From Lipingzhangella_A rawalii (lineage in GTDB: Bacteria > Actinomycetota > Actinomycetes > Streptosporangiales > Streptosporangiaceae), in assembly GCF_031628175.1 (NCBI RefSeq), contig NZ_JAVLVT010000014.1, positions 1 to 33,303 of the forward strand: 33,303 nt of DNA, written 5' to 3'. This document shows, one piece after another, positions 16,976 through 24,679 of the stretch (within the stretch, counting starts at the first letter, position 1; each line of letters begins with the position of its first letter). The notes under the pieces were generated by a model. The model saw only the letters and a list, made by a program, of their open reading frames with translations. It was not told where the DNA came from and ran no database searches. The position numbers and the translations under genes are program-made.

Positions 16976-18124
16976 CTAGCTATCCCGGCGACGCTTCCGC
17001 AGATGCCGCACCGCGGCAGCGGTTCCCATCACTGCGGCCGCGGCACCCGCGGCTCCGGCCGCGGTGATGGTGGCAGTTGTTCCGTCCCTGGACCCCAGCT
17101 CGCGCCCGGCTGGCGCCGTTTCTCCGTGCGCCGGCAGGAGTTCCCGCAACGCGGCCTCGTTGTCGAACGCGGGCTCCCAGCCGTTGGCCCGCAGGGTCTG
17201 GCAGTCCACAACACACGGGTAGACGAGGAAACGCAGGTCAGCGGCCGGAACGGGGGTCACCCCCATGCGGTGCAGACGTTGGTTTGTTCCGAAGATGAGA
17301 TTCGCGGGCAGTTCGAAACTCCGGCGTTGCGTGATCCCCTCGACCTGCGGGTGGTCCAGTGTCCCGGCACATCCCACCGCCAGTGCCCCCTGCGGCCCGT
17401 CCACTCCCGTGCGGATGACGTGCTCCAGGGCGCTGGCCAGATCCTCCTCGTGGCAGAACTGCCAGTGCTGGGCAGATCCTCGCACCGTCAACAGCCGCGA
17501 GGCGGCGAAATGGCGGGTCAACAGCGTGTCCATGTCGGGCCCCACCAGTGGCGCCGGCCGGACCACACTGACGCGGAGGCCGGGGTGGGCCCGACGCGCC
17601 ACATCCGCCAGCTCCTCGATCTCCACGAAGTCACCGGCCAGGCTCGGTCCGGACTCCGCCGGAACGGGTGCGGTTTCCGGCAGCGGCACGGGGTTGTCGG
17701 GATGGGCACCGTGCACCATCGTGCTGGTCACCAGGACCACCCGGCGGACACGGCTGGCGGCCGCCGCAGTGAGCACCGTCTGTACACCACGGACGTTGTA
17801 CCTGCGCCGCTCCGGGGCGGGACGTTCCAGCGTGCGGTCATCGTCCAGATGGACGAGGGTGTCGACGTCGCCCAGGCGTCCCGCGAGGGAAGGGCTGCGT
17901 ACATCGGCCGCGCGCCAGGCGACGTGGTCGCCGGCCCCGGGCGTGAGAGGAACTTGCCGCGCATCGATCGCCACCACCCGGAGCCCGGTCTCGGAACGTG
18001 CGCGCACCGCCAGTCGTTCTACCAGGGCACGGCCGGCTCCACGGGCCACACCGGTAACCGCCACGACGCGGTGTGGGTCGGCCGCGGTGTGCTGTGCGCG
18101 AACCTCGCCGGATTCAGTACTCAC
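16976..18124 (-). CDS. NAD-dependent epimerase/dehydratase-like protein (SDR fold)
   Basis: The 382-residue product has an N-terminal Rossmann motif (VVAVTGVARGAGRALVERL) and typical extended-SDR strands: DVRSPSLAGRLGDVDTLVHL, VRRVVLVTSTMVHG and RVSVVRPAPLVGPDMD. The usual catalytic YxxxK is not visible. The equivalent place reads GDFVEIEELADVA, so classic epimerase chemistry is doubtful. The C-terminus ends in an Ala/Gly-rich hydrophobic stretch and an Arg/Lys-rich tail (VRHLRKRRRDS), a possible membrane anchor. GTG 18124 has GGGAG at good spacing. ATG 18163 would add 13 residues and overlap the divergent promoter. Confidence 0.83.
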   Translation of the reverse strand: MSTESGEVRAQHTAADPHRVVAVTGVARGAGRALVERLAVRARSETGLRVVAIDARQVPLTPGAGDHVAWRAADVRSPSLAGRLGDVDTLVHLDDDRTLERPAPERRRYNVRGVQTVLTAAAASRVRRVVLVTSTMVHGAHPDNPVPLPETAPVPAESGPSLAGDFVEIEELADVARRAHPGLRVSVVRPAPLVGPDMDTLLTRHFAASRLLTVRGSAQHWQFCHEEDLASALEHVIRTGVDGPQGALAVGCAGTLDHPQVEGITQRRSFELPANLIFGTNQRLHRMGVTPVPAADLRFLVYPCVVDCQTLRANGWEPAFDNEAALRELLPAHGETAPAGRELGSRDGTTATITAAGAAGAAAAVMGTAAAVRHLRKRRRDS

Positions 18125-18145
18125 TCGCCGCGGCTCCCGGTTAAC

Positions 18146-18162
18146 GTGACAGTGTGGTGACA
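18146..18162. promoter_or_regulatory. GTGACA direct repeats in divergent promoter region
   Basis: GTGACA occurs at 18146-18151 and 18157-18162, 11 bp apart and so on the same helix face. They lie in the 63-bp gap between two divergent starts. This could be a regulator site or a -35 element; no binding protein can be named. Confidence 0.3.
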
Positions 18163-18187
18163 TTCCTATCCTGCCTGAGGTCGAATC

Positions 18188-19603
18188 GTGAGTGACCAGC
18201 CCTTCGGATTCCATATGCCGCCCGATCCCGACGACGAGTCCCAACGCGGGGGCGGTGGCTCCGCCTCCGGGGGTGGTGACGGCGGCACGGGCGGCCCCGG
18301 CGCCGGCGGCTCCGAACAGTTCCCGTTCGGTGACCCGCAGCAGATGGCGCAGATGCTGCGCCAGTTCGCGGACATGATGTCGCAGGCCAGTTCCACGTCG
18401 ACGGGAGGTCAGGGCCAGCCGGGCGGCACCATCAACTGGGACATGGCGCGCAATATCGCTCGACACGCCGCAGCTGAACAGGGAGATCCCAGTGTCGGCG
18501 CCAGCGAGAGCGAGCAGACCCGCGAGGCGCTACGCCTTGCCGACCTCTGGCTCGACGACGTCGCGGCTCTGCCCTCCGGCGTGCACACCACGGCGGCCTG
18601 GAGCAGATCCGAGTGGGTCGAAAACACGATGTCCAGCTGGTCCGCGCTCTGTGAGCCGCTGACCACTCGGATCGTCGAGTCGATGGGCCAGAGCCTGCCG
18701 GAGGAGATGCAGTCCATGGCCGGGCCGCTGCTGGGCATGGTGCGCCAGATGGGCGGCATGCTGGTGAGCCAGCAGGCCGGGCAGGCGATCGGGACCCTGG
18801 CACGGGAGGTCATCGGATCCACAGATGTGGGGCTGCCCCTTGCCGGTGCGGGAACCGCCGCACTGCTGCCGCAGGGCGTGGCTGCGTTCGGATCCGGTCT
18901 GGAAATCCCGGCGGATGAGGTGCGGTTGTACCTGGCCGCTCGGGAGGTCGCGCACCACCGGCTGTTCGGTCACGTGCCGTGGCTGCGGTCCCATGTCATC
19001 AACCTGGTCGAAGAGTACGCCCGCGGCATGTCGGTGGACATGAGCGGCCTGGAGGAGCGGCTCAGCGAGATCGACATGTCCGATCCGCAGGCGCTCCAGG
19101 AGATCCTGAACGACCCGGGGACCGGTAGTGGCCTGTTCGAGCCGCAGGAAACACCCCAGCAGAAGGCCTCCCTGGGGCGGTTGGAGACCGCGATCGCGCT
19201 GATCGAGGGCTGGGTCTCCGTCGTCGTGGACAGTGCCGTGTCCGAGCGGCTGCCCAGCTCGGCGGCGCTGACCGAAGCGATCAGACGGCGTCGCGCCAGT
19301 GGCGGACCGGCCGAGCACACCTTCGCCGCCCTCGTCGGCCTCGAACTGCGGCCGCGGCGCCTGCGGGAAGCGGCCACGTTGTGGCGCTCCCTGGGTGCGG
19401 CGCGGGGCACCTCCGGTCGGGACGCGCTGTGGGAGCACCCCGATCTGTTGCCCTCCGGAGACGACCTGGACGATCCGGAGGCATTCGTGCGGCGCCAGTC
19501 CGACGCGGATGCGGCCCGGCTCGACATCACCGAACTCACCGAACCGGAATCCACCGAGGAGTCCGATCCGGGCGAGGACGGCTCGGGAGGATCGACGTCC
19601 TGA
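18188..19603 (+). CDS. Zincin_2 (DUF2342) family putative metalloprotease
   Basis: The 471-residue protein belongs to an actinobacterial zincin-like family (Rv3195-type). The N-terminus is a Gly/Ser-rich disordered tail (residues 15-40), followed by a helical domain (FGDPQQMAQMLRQFADMMSQ). The putative metal site is LYLAAREVAHHRLFGHVPWL (about residues 245-264), with an E-x-x-H-H pattern in place of the usual HExxH. Downstream are SGLEERLSEIDMSDPQALQEIL and the C-terminal FAALVGLELRPRRLREAATLW. It ends in an acidic tail. GTG 18188 follows GAGG at 7 nt. It shares a very short divergent region with the SDR gene. Protease activity is family inference. Confidence 0.9.
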   Translation: MSDQPFGFHMPPDPDDESQRGGGGSASGGGDGGTGGPGAGGSEQFPFGDPQQMAQMLRQFADMMSQASSTSTGGQGQPGGTINWDMARNIARHAAAEQGDPSVGASESEQTREALRLADLWLDDVAALPSGVHTTAAWSRSEWVENTMSSWSALCEPLTTRIVESMGQSLPEEMQSMAGPLLGMVRQMGGMLVSQQAGQAIGTLAREVIGSTDVGLPLAGAGTAALLPQGVAAFGSGLEIPADEVRLYLAAREVAHHRLFGHVPWLRSHVINLVEEYARGMSVDMSGLEERLSEIDMSDPQALQEILNDPGTGSGLFEPQETPQQKASLGRLETAIALIEGWVSVVVDSAVSERLPSSAALTEAIRRRRASGGPAEHTFAALVGLELRPRRLREAATLWRSLGAARGTSGRDALWEHPDLLPSGDDLDDPEAFVRRQSDADAARLDITELTEPESTEESDPGEDGSGGSTS

Positions 19604-19819
19604 CGCTCGCACCGGGACGGCGGGACGAACCGTGCGGGGTGCGTGCGGCCGGGGCGGGCGTCGGCTCTGTTCGGTAACGCTCCACGCACGGGTGCCGGGC
19701 GTCAGGTGGAGATGGGGCTGCGGTCGGAGTGGCGGGTGTGCCGGCCAATCCCTGGGGCCGGGAACAGCCGCTCGGGGCACCGGGCGTGGCCCCGGCGCCG
19801 GCATGCGCCCGCCAGCGAC

Positions 19820-20416
19820 CTAGCGGTCACCCGGGGGATCGTGCCCGTTGGCGCTCGCATGGGTGGTGTCGGTGGCAGTGCCAGCCGCGTCGAGGCGGGT
19901 GCCCCACGAGCTGTGTAGGCGGGGTGCCGCCGCTACTCCCTCCAGGTATCCCCGTGCCCGCTCGGTACGCGGATACCTCTGGACCAGCTCCCAGAAGTCC
20001 GCTCCGTGCCCGGGAACGAGGAGATGCGCTAACTCGTGCACCAGCACGTAGTCCAGCACCCAGGACGGCATCCCAACGAGTCGGCGGGATACTCGGATGG
20101 TGCCGTCCGCAGGGGTGCAGGAGCCCCAACGCGTTCGCTGGTTATCGACCCACCGCACACTGTGCGGCCGGACCGCACCGTCCAGGTAACGTCGGGCCAG
20201 CTCCGCGGCCCGCTGGTACAGTTCGGGCTCACTGGGGCTGCGACGTTGCTCGCGCTTGGCGAGACGCCGCACCATGTGCTGGACCCAGCGCTCCTCCTGC
20301 TCCGGGGTAAATTTCGCCGGCACCAGAACCACCGTCTTGTCCTGCTCGCGGTAGGCGGACACGGTGCGCCGCCGTCGCGAACTCCGACGAACCTCGACTT
20401 CGGGGGTGGCAGGCAC
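19820..20416 (-). CDS. YgjP-like zinc metallopeptidase (DUF45/M48-type)
   Basis: The 198-residue product has the YgjP pattern: a basic N-terminus (VEVRRSSRRRRTVSAYRE), a TPEQEERWVQHMVRRL helix, then RWGSCTPADGTIRVSRRLVGMPSWVLDYVLVHELAHLLVPGHGADFW. The HELAH helix gives the two zinc histidines and catalytic glutamate, and the following H-G-x-x-FW supplies the third ligand. The last ~35 residues are unconserved. The start is uncertain: GTG 20416 gives the family-like N-terminus with a distant GGGGGTGAG, and GTG 20434 adds six residues. The open frame continues far upstream without support. Confidence 0.85.
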   Translation of the reverse strand: MPATPEVEVRRSSRRRRTVSAYREQDKTVVLVPAKFTPEQEERWVQHMVRRLAKREQRRSPSEPELYQRAAELARRYLDGAVRPHSVRWVDNQRTRWGSCTPADGTIRVSRRLVGMPSWVLDYVLVHELAHLLVPGHGADFWELVQRYPRTERARGYLEGVAAAPRLHSSWGTRLDAAGTATDTTHASANGHDPPGDR

Positions 20417-20546
20417 ACGCTCAAGGTAGCTCACCCCCGGCCGGCGACCACAGGGGTGCACTGGACGCCGTGCTGCCGGGCACATGCCGCCGGCGAGGCC
20501 CGGTAGTCGTGTGGCCGGTGTTGTTGTTCTGATTCCCGGGAAAGCC

Positions 20547-20576
20547 GCGGGGATGGCCGGATTCGGCCATCCCCGC
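20547..20576 (-). terminator. Terminator of the whiB7 transcript
   Basis: A perfect 13-bp stem (20547-20559 with 20564-20576) with a GATT loop lies 28 nt after the stop of the small basic ORF. It places that ORF and whiB7 in one transcription unit. Confidence 0.85.
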
Positions 20577-20603
20577 AGCCCGGCCGTTGGCGGTCGGGCA
20601 GCG

Positions 20604-20747
20604 TCACGGTCTGGGTGGACGCTCCCTCTGTTGCACCAGGCGCTTTGCGCGCGCCAGTACGCGCCGCCGACGGGCCTGCATCCTACGGTGCTCCCGCTCT
20701 CGCCGCTCTGCGTCTCGGCACTGTTGGACGTACTCGTAGAACAGCAC
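20604..20747 (-). CDS. Small Arg-rich protein downstream of whiB7
   Basis: This 47-codon ORF is too short for usual cut-offs but is well supported. It starts with GTG at 20747, has a strong AAGGAG Shine-Dalgarno with 8-nt spacing (20756-20761), begins 36 nt after the whiB7 stop and ends 28 nt before a perfect terminator. The product starts MLFYEYVQQCRDAERRERE and continues as a highly basic, probably continuous helix. I count 15 Arg and 1 Lys against 6 acidic residues, with one cysteine. I do not recognise a family. RNA, ribosome or DNA binding would suit the composition. Cotranscription with whiB7 suggests expression under antibiotic stress. Confidence 0.65.
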   Translation of the reverse strand: MLFYEYVQQCRDAERREREHRRMQARRRRVLARAKRLVQQRERPPRP

Positions 20748-20783
20748 GTGTTCGACTCCTTCGCTTGCCAGGATTGGTTGGTC

Positions 20784-21062
20784 TCAGGCCGCGACCGGCT
20801 GAGGATTCTTGCGGGGCCGGCCGCGCGGACGCTTACGTGCAACGACCTGGCCGGAGACGAGAAGCTCACCGCCCCAGACGCCCCACGGTTCCCGGCGCTC
20901 CAGGGCACCGGTCAGGCACTGCTGTCGCACGGGACAGTCGGCGCACAACGTCTTCGCGGCCTCAATGTCGGTCGGCGCCTCGGCGAAGAAGAGGTCGGGC
21001 TCCCGCCGACAGGGGACCTCGACGTCTTCCAGCCATGGGGCCTGTAGGACCGACGCCAGCAT
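20784..21062 (-). CDS. whiB7: WhiB7/WblC-type antibiotic-resistance transcription factor
   Basis: WhiB7 is an iron-sulfur protein that binds the principal sigma factor and activates intrinsic resistance genes when translation is inhibited. The 92-residue protein has the four cluster cysteines C18, C40, C43 and C49 (CxxC plus Cx5C), the turn EPWGVWGGE (58-66), and a C-terminal AT-hook RPRGRPRKNP (78-87). The AT-hook is what separates WhiB7 from other WhiB proteins. ATG 21062 follows GGGAGG. The open frame runs on upstream, but that part is leader. Linkage to uvrD2, mrx1 and nudC matches the mycobacterial whiB7 locus. Regulation is by the leader and promoter described separately. Confidence 0.96.
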   Translation of the reverse strand: MLASVLQAPWLEDVEVPCRREPDLFFAEAPTDIEAAKTLCADCPVRQQCLTGALERREPWGVWGGELLVSGQVVARKRPRGRPRKNPQPVAA

Positions 21063-21190
21063 CGGTGTCCTCCCTGGTTCTGCTGCGCAATGTGTATGAC
21101 GTGACATGCGGATCTGGGATCCAGGGGGTCGCGCACCTGGCTGAGCGACGAGCGTCCGATGGAACGACACTCGGTGGAGATCAGCGAAGA

Positions 21191-21219
21191 GGCCGCGACC
21201 CCGCCAGGGGACCGCGGCC
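21191..21219 (-). terminator. Attenuator hairpin in the whiB7 leader
   Basis: On the minus strand GGCCGCGGTCCCC pairs with GGGGTCGCGGCC across TGGC, giving about 12 pairs with one bulge, followed by TCTTCG. It starts 20 nt after the uORF stop. An upstream CGGCC at the uORF stop (about 21230-21243) could pair instead with the GGCCG of its ascending arm, giving a mutually exclusive fold. Confidence 0.7.
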
Positions 21220-21239
21220 ACGAAGTCGAATACCGGCCG

Positions 21240-21440
21240 TTAGGCCGAACAGCTCCGTGGACAGGCCCCCAGCGCGCCGTGCGGGCGCAGGACTGCGTGC
21301 AGCAGCCCGGGGTTCCTGCGACGGCCGAGCATGCCGAGGCTACGATCCTGGACTGGGCCGAGGACGAACCCTGCACATGCGAAAGCGCCGCGCGCGATGC
21401 CGTCGAGGACTCGGGTGCCGGTGTACGAAATCATCAGCAC
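21240..21440 (-). CDS. Upstream ORF (leader peptide) of whiB7
   Basis: A 66-codon ORF starts with GTG at 21440, nine bases after a full AGGAGG Shine-Dalgarno, inside the predicted whiB7 5' leader. The peptide begins MLMISYTGTR and ends LGACPRSCSA. Its stop codon lies inside a small CGGCC-TAAC-GGCCG hairpin, 20 nt before the attenuator. Its function is probably to sense ribosome stalling rather than to make a useful peptide. ATG 21434 is two codons in and may be a secondary start. In Mycobacterium and Streptomyces, whiB7/wblC leaders with uORFs are described (recalled). Confidence 0.7.
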   Translation of the reverse strand: MLMISYTGTRVLDGIARGAFACAGFVLGPVQDRSLGMLGRRRNPGLLHAVLRPHGALGACPRSCSA

Positions 21441-21511
21441 GTGCGGACACCTCCTACGGCTCCGACCGCTGGAGCTCGGTCCAGGGCGCGGCGCGGTCAA
21501 CTACGAAACTC

Positions 21512-21550
21512 ACCTTAGATAGGCGACCGTGGAATGGCAACAAATTTTTT
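21512..21550 (-). promoter_or_regulatory. whiB7 promoter with AT-rich WhiB7-type element
   Basis: On the minus strand an AAAAAATTTG block (about 21541-21550) directly precedes -35 TTGCCA (21540-21535). A 17-bp spacer and -10 TAAGGT (21517-21512) follow. An A/T tract touching the -35 is the known mark of WhiB7-activated promoters and stands out in this GC-rich sequence. Transcription should start near 21505, giving a leader of about 440 nt. Confidence 0.8.
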
Positions 21551-21569
21551 GACCTGCGATGACGGTGTA

Positions 21570-21600
21570 GCGCTGGCCACGGCTGGCCCGTGGCCAGCGC
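21570..21600 (-). terminator. Terminator downstream of tesB
   Basis: A perfect 13-bp stem (21570-21582 with 21588-21600) with a CTGGC loop lies about 110 nt past the tesB stop and just upstream of the whiB7 promoter. It would insulate whiB7 from uvrD2-tesB transcription. Confidence 0.8.
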
Positions 21601-21712
21601 CGGGTCGCAGGCAGTTCGGCGCGCCGGCTCCGGTGCCCGGCCCCGTTGGCGTGACGGCCGTGCGGGGCGGTCGAGGTGGAGCTACGGGGCACGACGGATC
21701 GGCGCGCGGTGG

Positions 21713-22582
21713 CTAGAGCCGCAGCAGCCCTTCCTGGACGACCGAGCACACCAGCTCGCCGGAGCGGGTGTACACAAGGCCACGCGCCAGACCGTGTGCG
21801 CCGCTCGCCCGCGGCGTGTCCTGGGCGTAGAGGAGCCACTCGTCGGCCCGAAACGGCCGGTGAAACCACATCGCGTGGTCGAGACTGGCCATCGCGATAT
21901 CGTCCATGGTCCGGCCGTGGGCACGCACCACAGTGTCCAGCAAGGTCATATCGGAGGCGTAGGTCATCAGGCAGACGTGCAGCAGGGGGTCATCCGGAAG
22001 TGGACGCTCCGTCCGCAGCCACACCAGGTTCTGTTGGCTGCGGAGGTCCGGGTTGTGCGCCGTCTCCACAGACAACGGGCCGACCGGGCGAAGTTCGATC
22101 GGATGCCAGTTCACCGAAGCCGGAAGCGTGTCGAACAGGCGGGTCAGGCGCTCCCGCGCGGTGGGCAGCTCCTCCGGAGGGGGGACGTCGGGCATGGCGG
22201 CCTGGTGCTCCAGCCCCGCCTCCGCGCGGTGGAATGAGGCCGACAGCGCGAAGATCGCCTTTCCGTGTTGGATGGCCGTGACCCGGCGAGTGGTGAAGGA
22301 GCGGCCGTCCCGGATCCGGTCCACGTTGTACACGACCGGAACGGTCGGGTCGCCCGGACGCAGGAAGTAGGCGTGCAGGGAGTGCACCGGGCGGTCCTCT
22401 GGAACCGTGCGTCCCGCCGCCACCAGCGCCTGGCCGGCCACCTGTCCACCGAAGATCCGCTGCGGGCCACCTTCCGGACTCCGCCCCCGGAAGATGTTCA
22501 CCTCGATACGCTCCAGATCGAGAATGTCCAACAGCTCCGCGAGGGACTGTTGGGACCCGGTCCCCTCCGGCACGTCTTCCAC
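21713..22582 (-). CDS. tesB: Acyl-CoA thioesterase II (TesB family)
   Basis: TesB hydrolyses acyl-CoA to free fatty acid and CoA through a double hot-dog fold. The 289-residue protein is of family length and shows FRGRSPEGGPQRIFGGQVAGQAL, SLHAYFLRPGD and RDGRSFTTRRVTAIQHG in the first hot-dog. The second has MASLDHAMWFHRPF, with the catalytic Asp of the Asp-Thr/Ser-Gln triad, and VVQEGLLR, with the Gln near the C-terminus. GTG 22582 has GAGGAG 7 nt upstream. It begins 3 nt after the uvrD2 stop codon, so the two are translationally coupled. Confidence 0.95.
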   Translation of the reverse strand: MEDVPEGTGSQQSLAELLDILDLERIEVNIFRGRSPEGGPQRIFGGQVAGQALVAAGRTVPEDRPVHSLHAYFLRPGDPTVPVVYNVDRIRDGRSFTTRRVTAIQHGKAIFALSASFHRAEAGLEHQAAMPDVPPPEELPTARERLTRLFDTLPASVNWHPIELRPVGPLSVETAHNPDLRSQQNLVWLRTERPLPDDPLLHVCLMTYASDMTLLDTVVRAHGRTMDDIAMASLDHAMWFHRPFRADEWLLYAQDTPRASGAHGLARGLVYTRSGELVCSVVQEGLLRL

Positions 22583-22585
22583 CCG

Positions 22586-24679
22586 CTAGCTCCTCTCGGC
22601 GTGTGCTGAACGTTGCTGCCGGGCCTGTGCGCACAACTCCAGCACAGCCGAGCCGTAGCGCTCCAGTTTGACAGCCCCGACGCCGGGAATTCGCCCCAGC
22701 TGCCGGGAGTCGCTGGGGGCCCGCTCGGCGACGGCCTGGAGGGTGGCGTCGGTGAACACAACGTAGGCGGGGACCCGCTGCTCGACAGCGACCTCCCGGC
22801 GCCACTCGCGCAACCATTCCAGCAGTTGCTCGTCATAGTCCGCGGGGCAGTCGGAACACCGGTGCAGCTTGCGCTCGGCCGCCTCCACCAAGGTTGCCCC
22901 ACAGATCCGACACTCCACCCGCACCGGGCGGGACCTGGACGACGATCTGGTGGTGCCGGCGGAACTGGCGGGGCGCAGTCCGTCCAGGAACCGGGAGGGG
23001 GTCCGGTTCCGTCGCCCGCCGGGAGACCGAGACAGTGCCCAGGACAGGTACAGATGTTCCCGAGCACGGGTCACCCCAACGTAGAGGAGTCTGCGTTCCT
23101 CCGCGATCTGGGGTTCGTCCTCGGCGTAGACGATCGGCATGGTGCCCTCGGTGAGGCCGACCAGGAACACCGCGTCCCATTCCAGCCCCTTGGCGGAGTG
23201 CAACGAAGCCAGGGTCACTCCGGGTGTCTCCGGGGCGTGCTCGGTGGCCATGCGGGCATCCAGCTCGGCAGTGAACGTCGCCATCGTGGCGGCGGGCCCG
23301 TGCTCCTGCACGACCTCTTCGGCCAGCTGCACCAGGGCCGCCAGGGACTCCCACCGTTCTCGGGCCTGTCGCCCCTCGGGCGGCTGCTCGGTCATCCCGA
23401 GCGGCCCCAACACCTGCCGGACGGTGGTGACCAGGTCCGGGTCCTCGGCGTCGGTACTGGCGGCCTTACCGGCACCACGGAGCGTGTGCACGGCCTGCCG
23501 GATCTCGGGACGCTCGAAGAAACGGGCAGCGCCACGCACCACATAGGGCACCCCCGCATCCGCGAGGGCCTGTTCGTAGGTGGCGGACTGGGCATTGGTT
23601 CGGAACAGGACGGCGATCTCCCGGGCCGGAGTTCCGGAGTCCATCAGGGCGGTGATCCGGTTGGCGACCGCGGCGGCCTCCGCCGGCTCGTCGTCACACT
23701 CCAGGAACACGGGATCCGGCCCCGGCTGCCGCTGGGCCACCAGCTCCAGGTGCCCCGCCCCGCTGGTCCCGGTCTGACTGCGCAACAGCTCATTGGCCAG
23801 ATGAACCACCTGCGGGGTGGAGCGGTAGTCACGGACCAGCTCCACCACCGTGGCGTGCGGAAAGCGTTCGGGAAAGCCGAGCAGGAATCGAGGGCTGGCG
23901 CCGGTGAACGAGTAGATGGTCTGGCTGGAGTCCCCCACGACACACACGTCGTCGCGATCACCCAGCCAGGCGTCCAGCAGGAGCTTCTGGAGCGGGTTCA
24001 CGTCCTGGAACTCGTCCACCACGAAGTAGCGGTACTGCCGCCGCACCGTCTCGGCGATGTCGGGACGATCGTTGAGTAGCCCGGCGGTCAGCTCCAGCAG
24101 TGACTCGAAGTCCAGCAGGTTCTGCTCCCGGCAGAGCTCCTCATAGGCGTCGAAGACGCGGGCCACATCCCGTGGGGGCAGTGGCGTGGCGCGGTTGGCT
24201 GCGGCGACGACCTCCTCATAGTGGGCGGGACGGGTCTGGGTGACCTTTGCCCACTCGATCTCGGATGTCAGATCGCGTAGTTCCGTCCGTCCGAGGTTCA
24301 GTCCACAGGACCGGGCGGCCTGCCCGACGCCGGTAGCCTTGTTCTGGACCAGGGTTGGCTGTGGTCCGCCCACGGCCTGCGGCCAGAAGTAGGACAACTG
24401 GCGTAGGGCAGCCGCATGAAAGGTCCGCGCCTGGACACGTGGCGCACCCAGTGCGCGTAGGCGCGTACGCATCTCCCCTGCGGCCCGGGTGGTGAAGGTG
24501 ACCGCCAGCACCTGCTGTTCGGCAACCACACCACTCGCGACCGCATAGGCGATCCGGTGCGTGACCGCCCTGGTTTTGCCCGTGCCGGCACCGGCGCGCA
24601 CGCACACGGGGCCGTGGAGGCTCCGCGCCACCTGAAGCTGTTCGGGATCCAGCCCGTCGAGCACGCGCTCCGGGTTCAT
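22586..24679 (-). CDS. uvrD2: ATP-dependent DNA helicase UvrD2
   Basis: This superfamily-1 3'-5' helicase of 697 residues is typical of actinobacterial UvrD2. Walker A is AGAGTGKTRAV (about residues 29-39), Walker B VVDEFQDVNPLQ, motif III GDSSQTIYSFTGA, then SAKGLEWDAVFLVGL and motif VI LLYVGVTRAREHLYL. The C-terminal part has the UvrD2 tetracysteine CRICG...CSDCP and an HRDC domain (VPAYVVFTDATLQAVAERAP...IPGVGAVKLERYG). It should unwind damaged or recombining DNA. ATG 24679 has GGAGACCGG before it. The open frame extends upstream through a Cys-rich stretch that I treat as promoter DNA. It forms an operon with tesB. Confidence 0.96.
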   Translation of the reverse strand: MNPERVLDGLDPEQLQVARSLHGPVCVRAGAGTGKTRAVTHRIAYAVASGVVAEQQVLAVTFTTRAAGEMRTRLRALGAPRVQARTFHAAALRQLSYFWPQAVGGPQPTLVQNKATGVGQAARSCGLNLGRTELRDLTSEIEWAKVTQTRPAHYEEVVAAANRATPLPPRDVARVFDAYEELCREQNLLDFESLLELTAGLLNDRPDIAETVRRQYRYFVVDEFQDVNPLQKLLLDAWLGDRDDVCVVGDSSQTIYSFTGASPRFLLGFPERFPHATVVELVRDYRSTPQVVHLANELLRSQTGTSGAGHLELVAQRQPGPDPVFLECDDEPAEAAAVANRITALMDSGTPAREIAVLFRTNAQSATYEQALADAGVPYVVRGAARFFERPEIRQAVHTLRGAGKAASTDAEDPDLVTTVRQVLGPLGMTEQPPEGRQARERWESLAALVQLAEEVVQEHGPAATMATFTAELDARMATEHAPETPGVTLASLHSAKGLEWDAVFLVGLTEGTMPIVYAEDEPQIAEERRLLYVGVTRAREHLYLSWALSRSPGGRRNRTPSRFLDGLRPASSAGTTRSSSRSRPVRVECRICGATLVEAAERKLHRCSDCPADYDEQLLEWLREWRREVAVEQRVPAYVVFTDATLQAVAERAPSDSRQLGRIPGVGAVKLERYGSAVLELCAQARQQRSAHAERS

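Noticed and set aside
19604..19819. Possible small gene between Zincin_2 and YgjP genes
   Set aside because: Frames here lack Shine-Dalgarno sequences and run into YgjP antisense. Only weak G/C-rich hairpins are seen.
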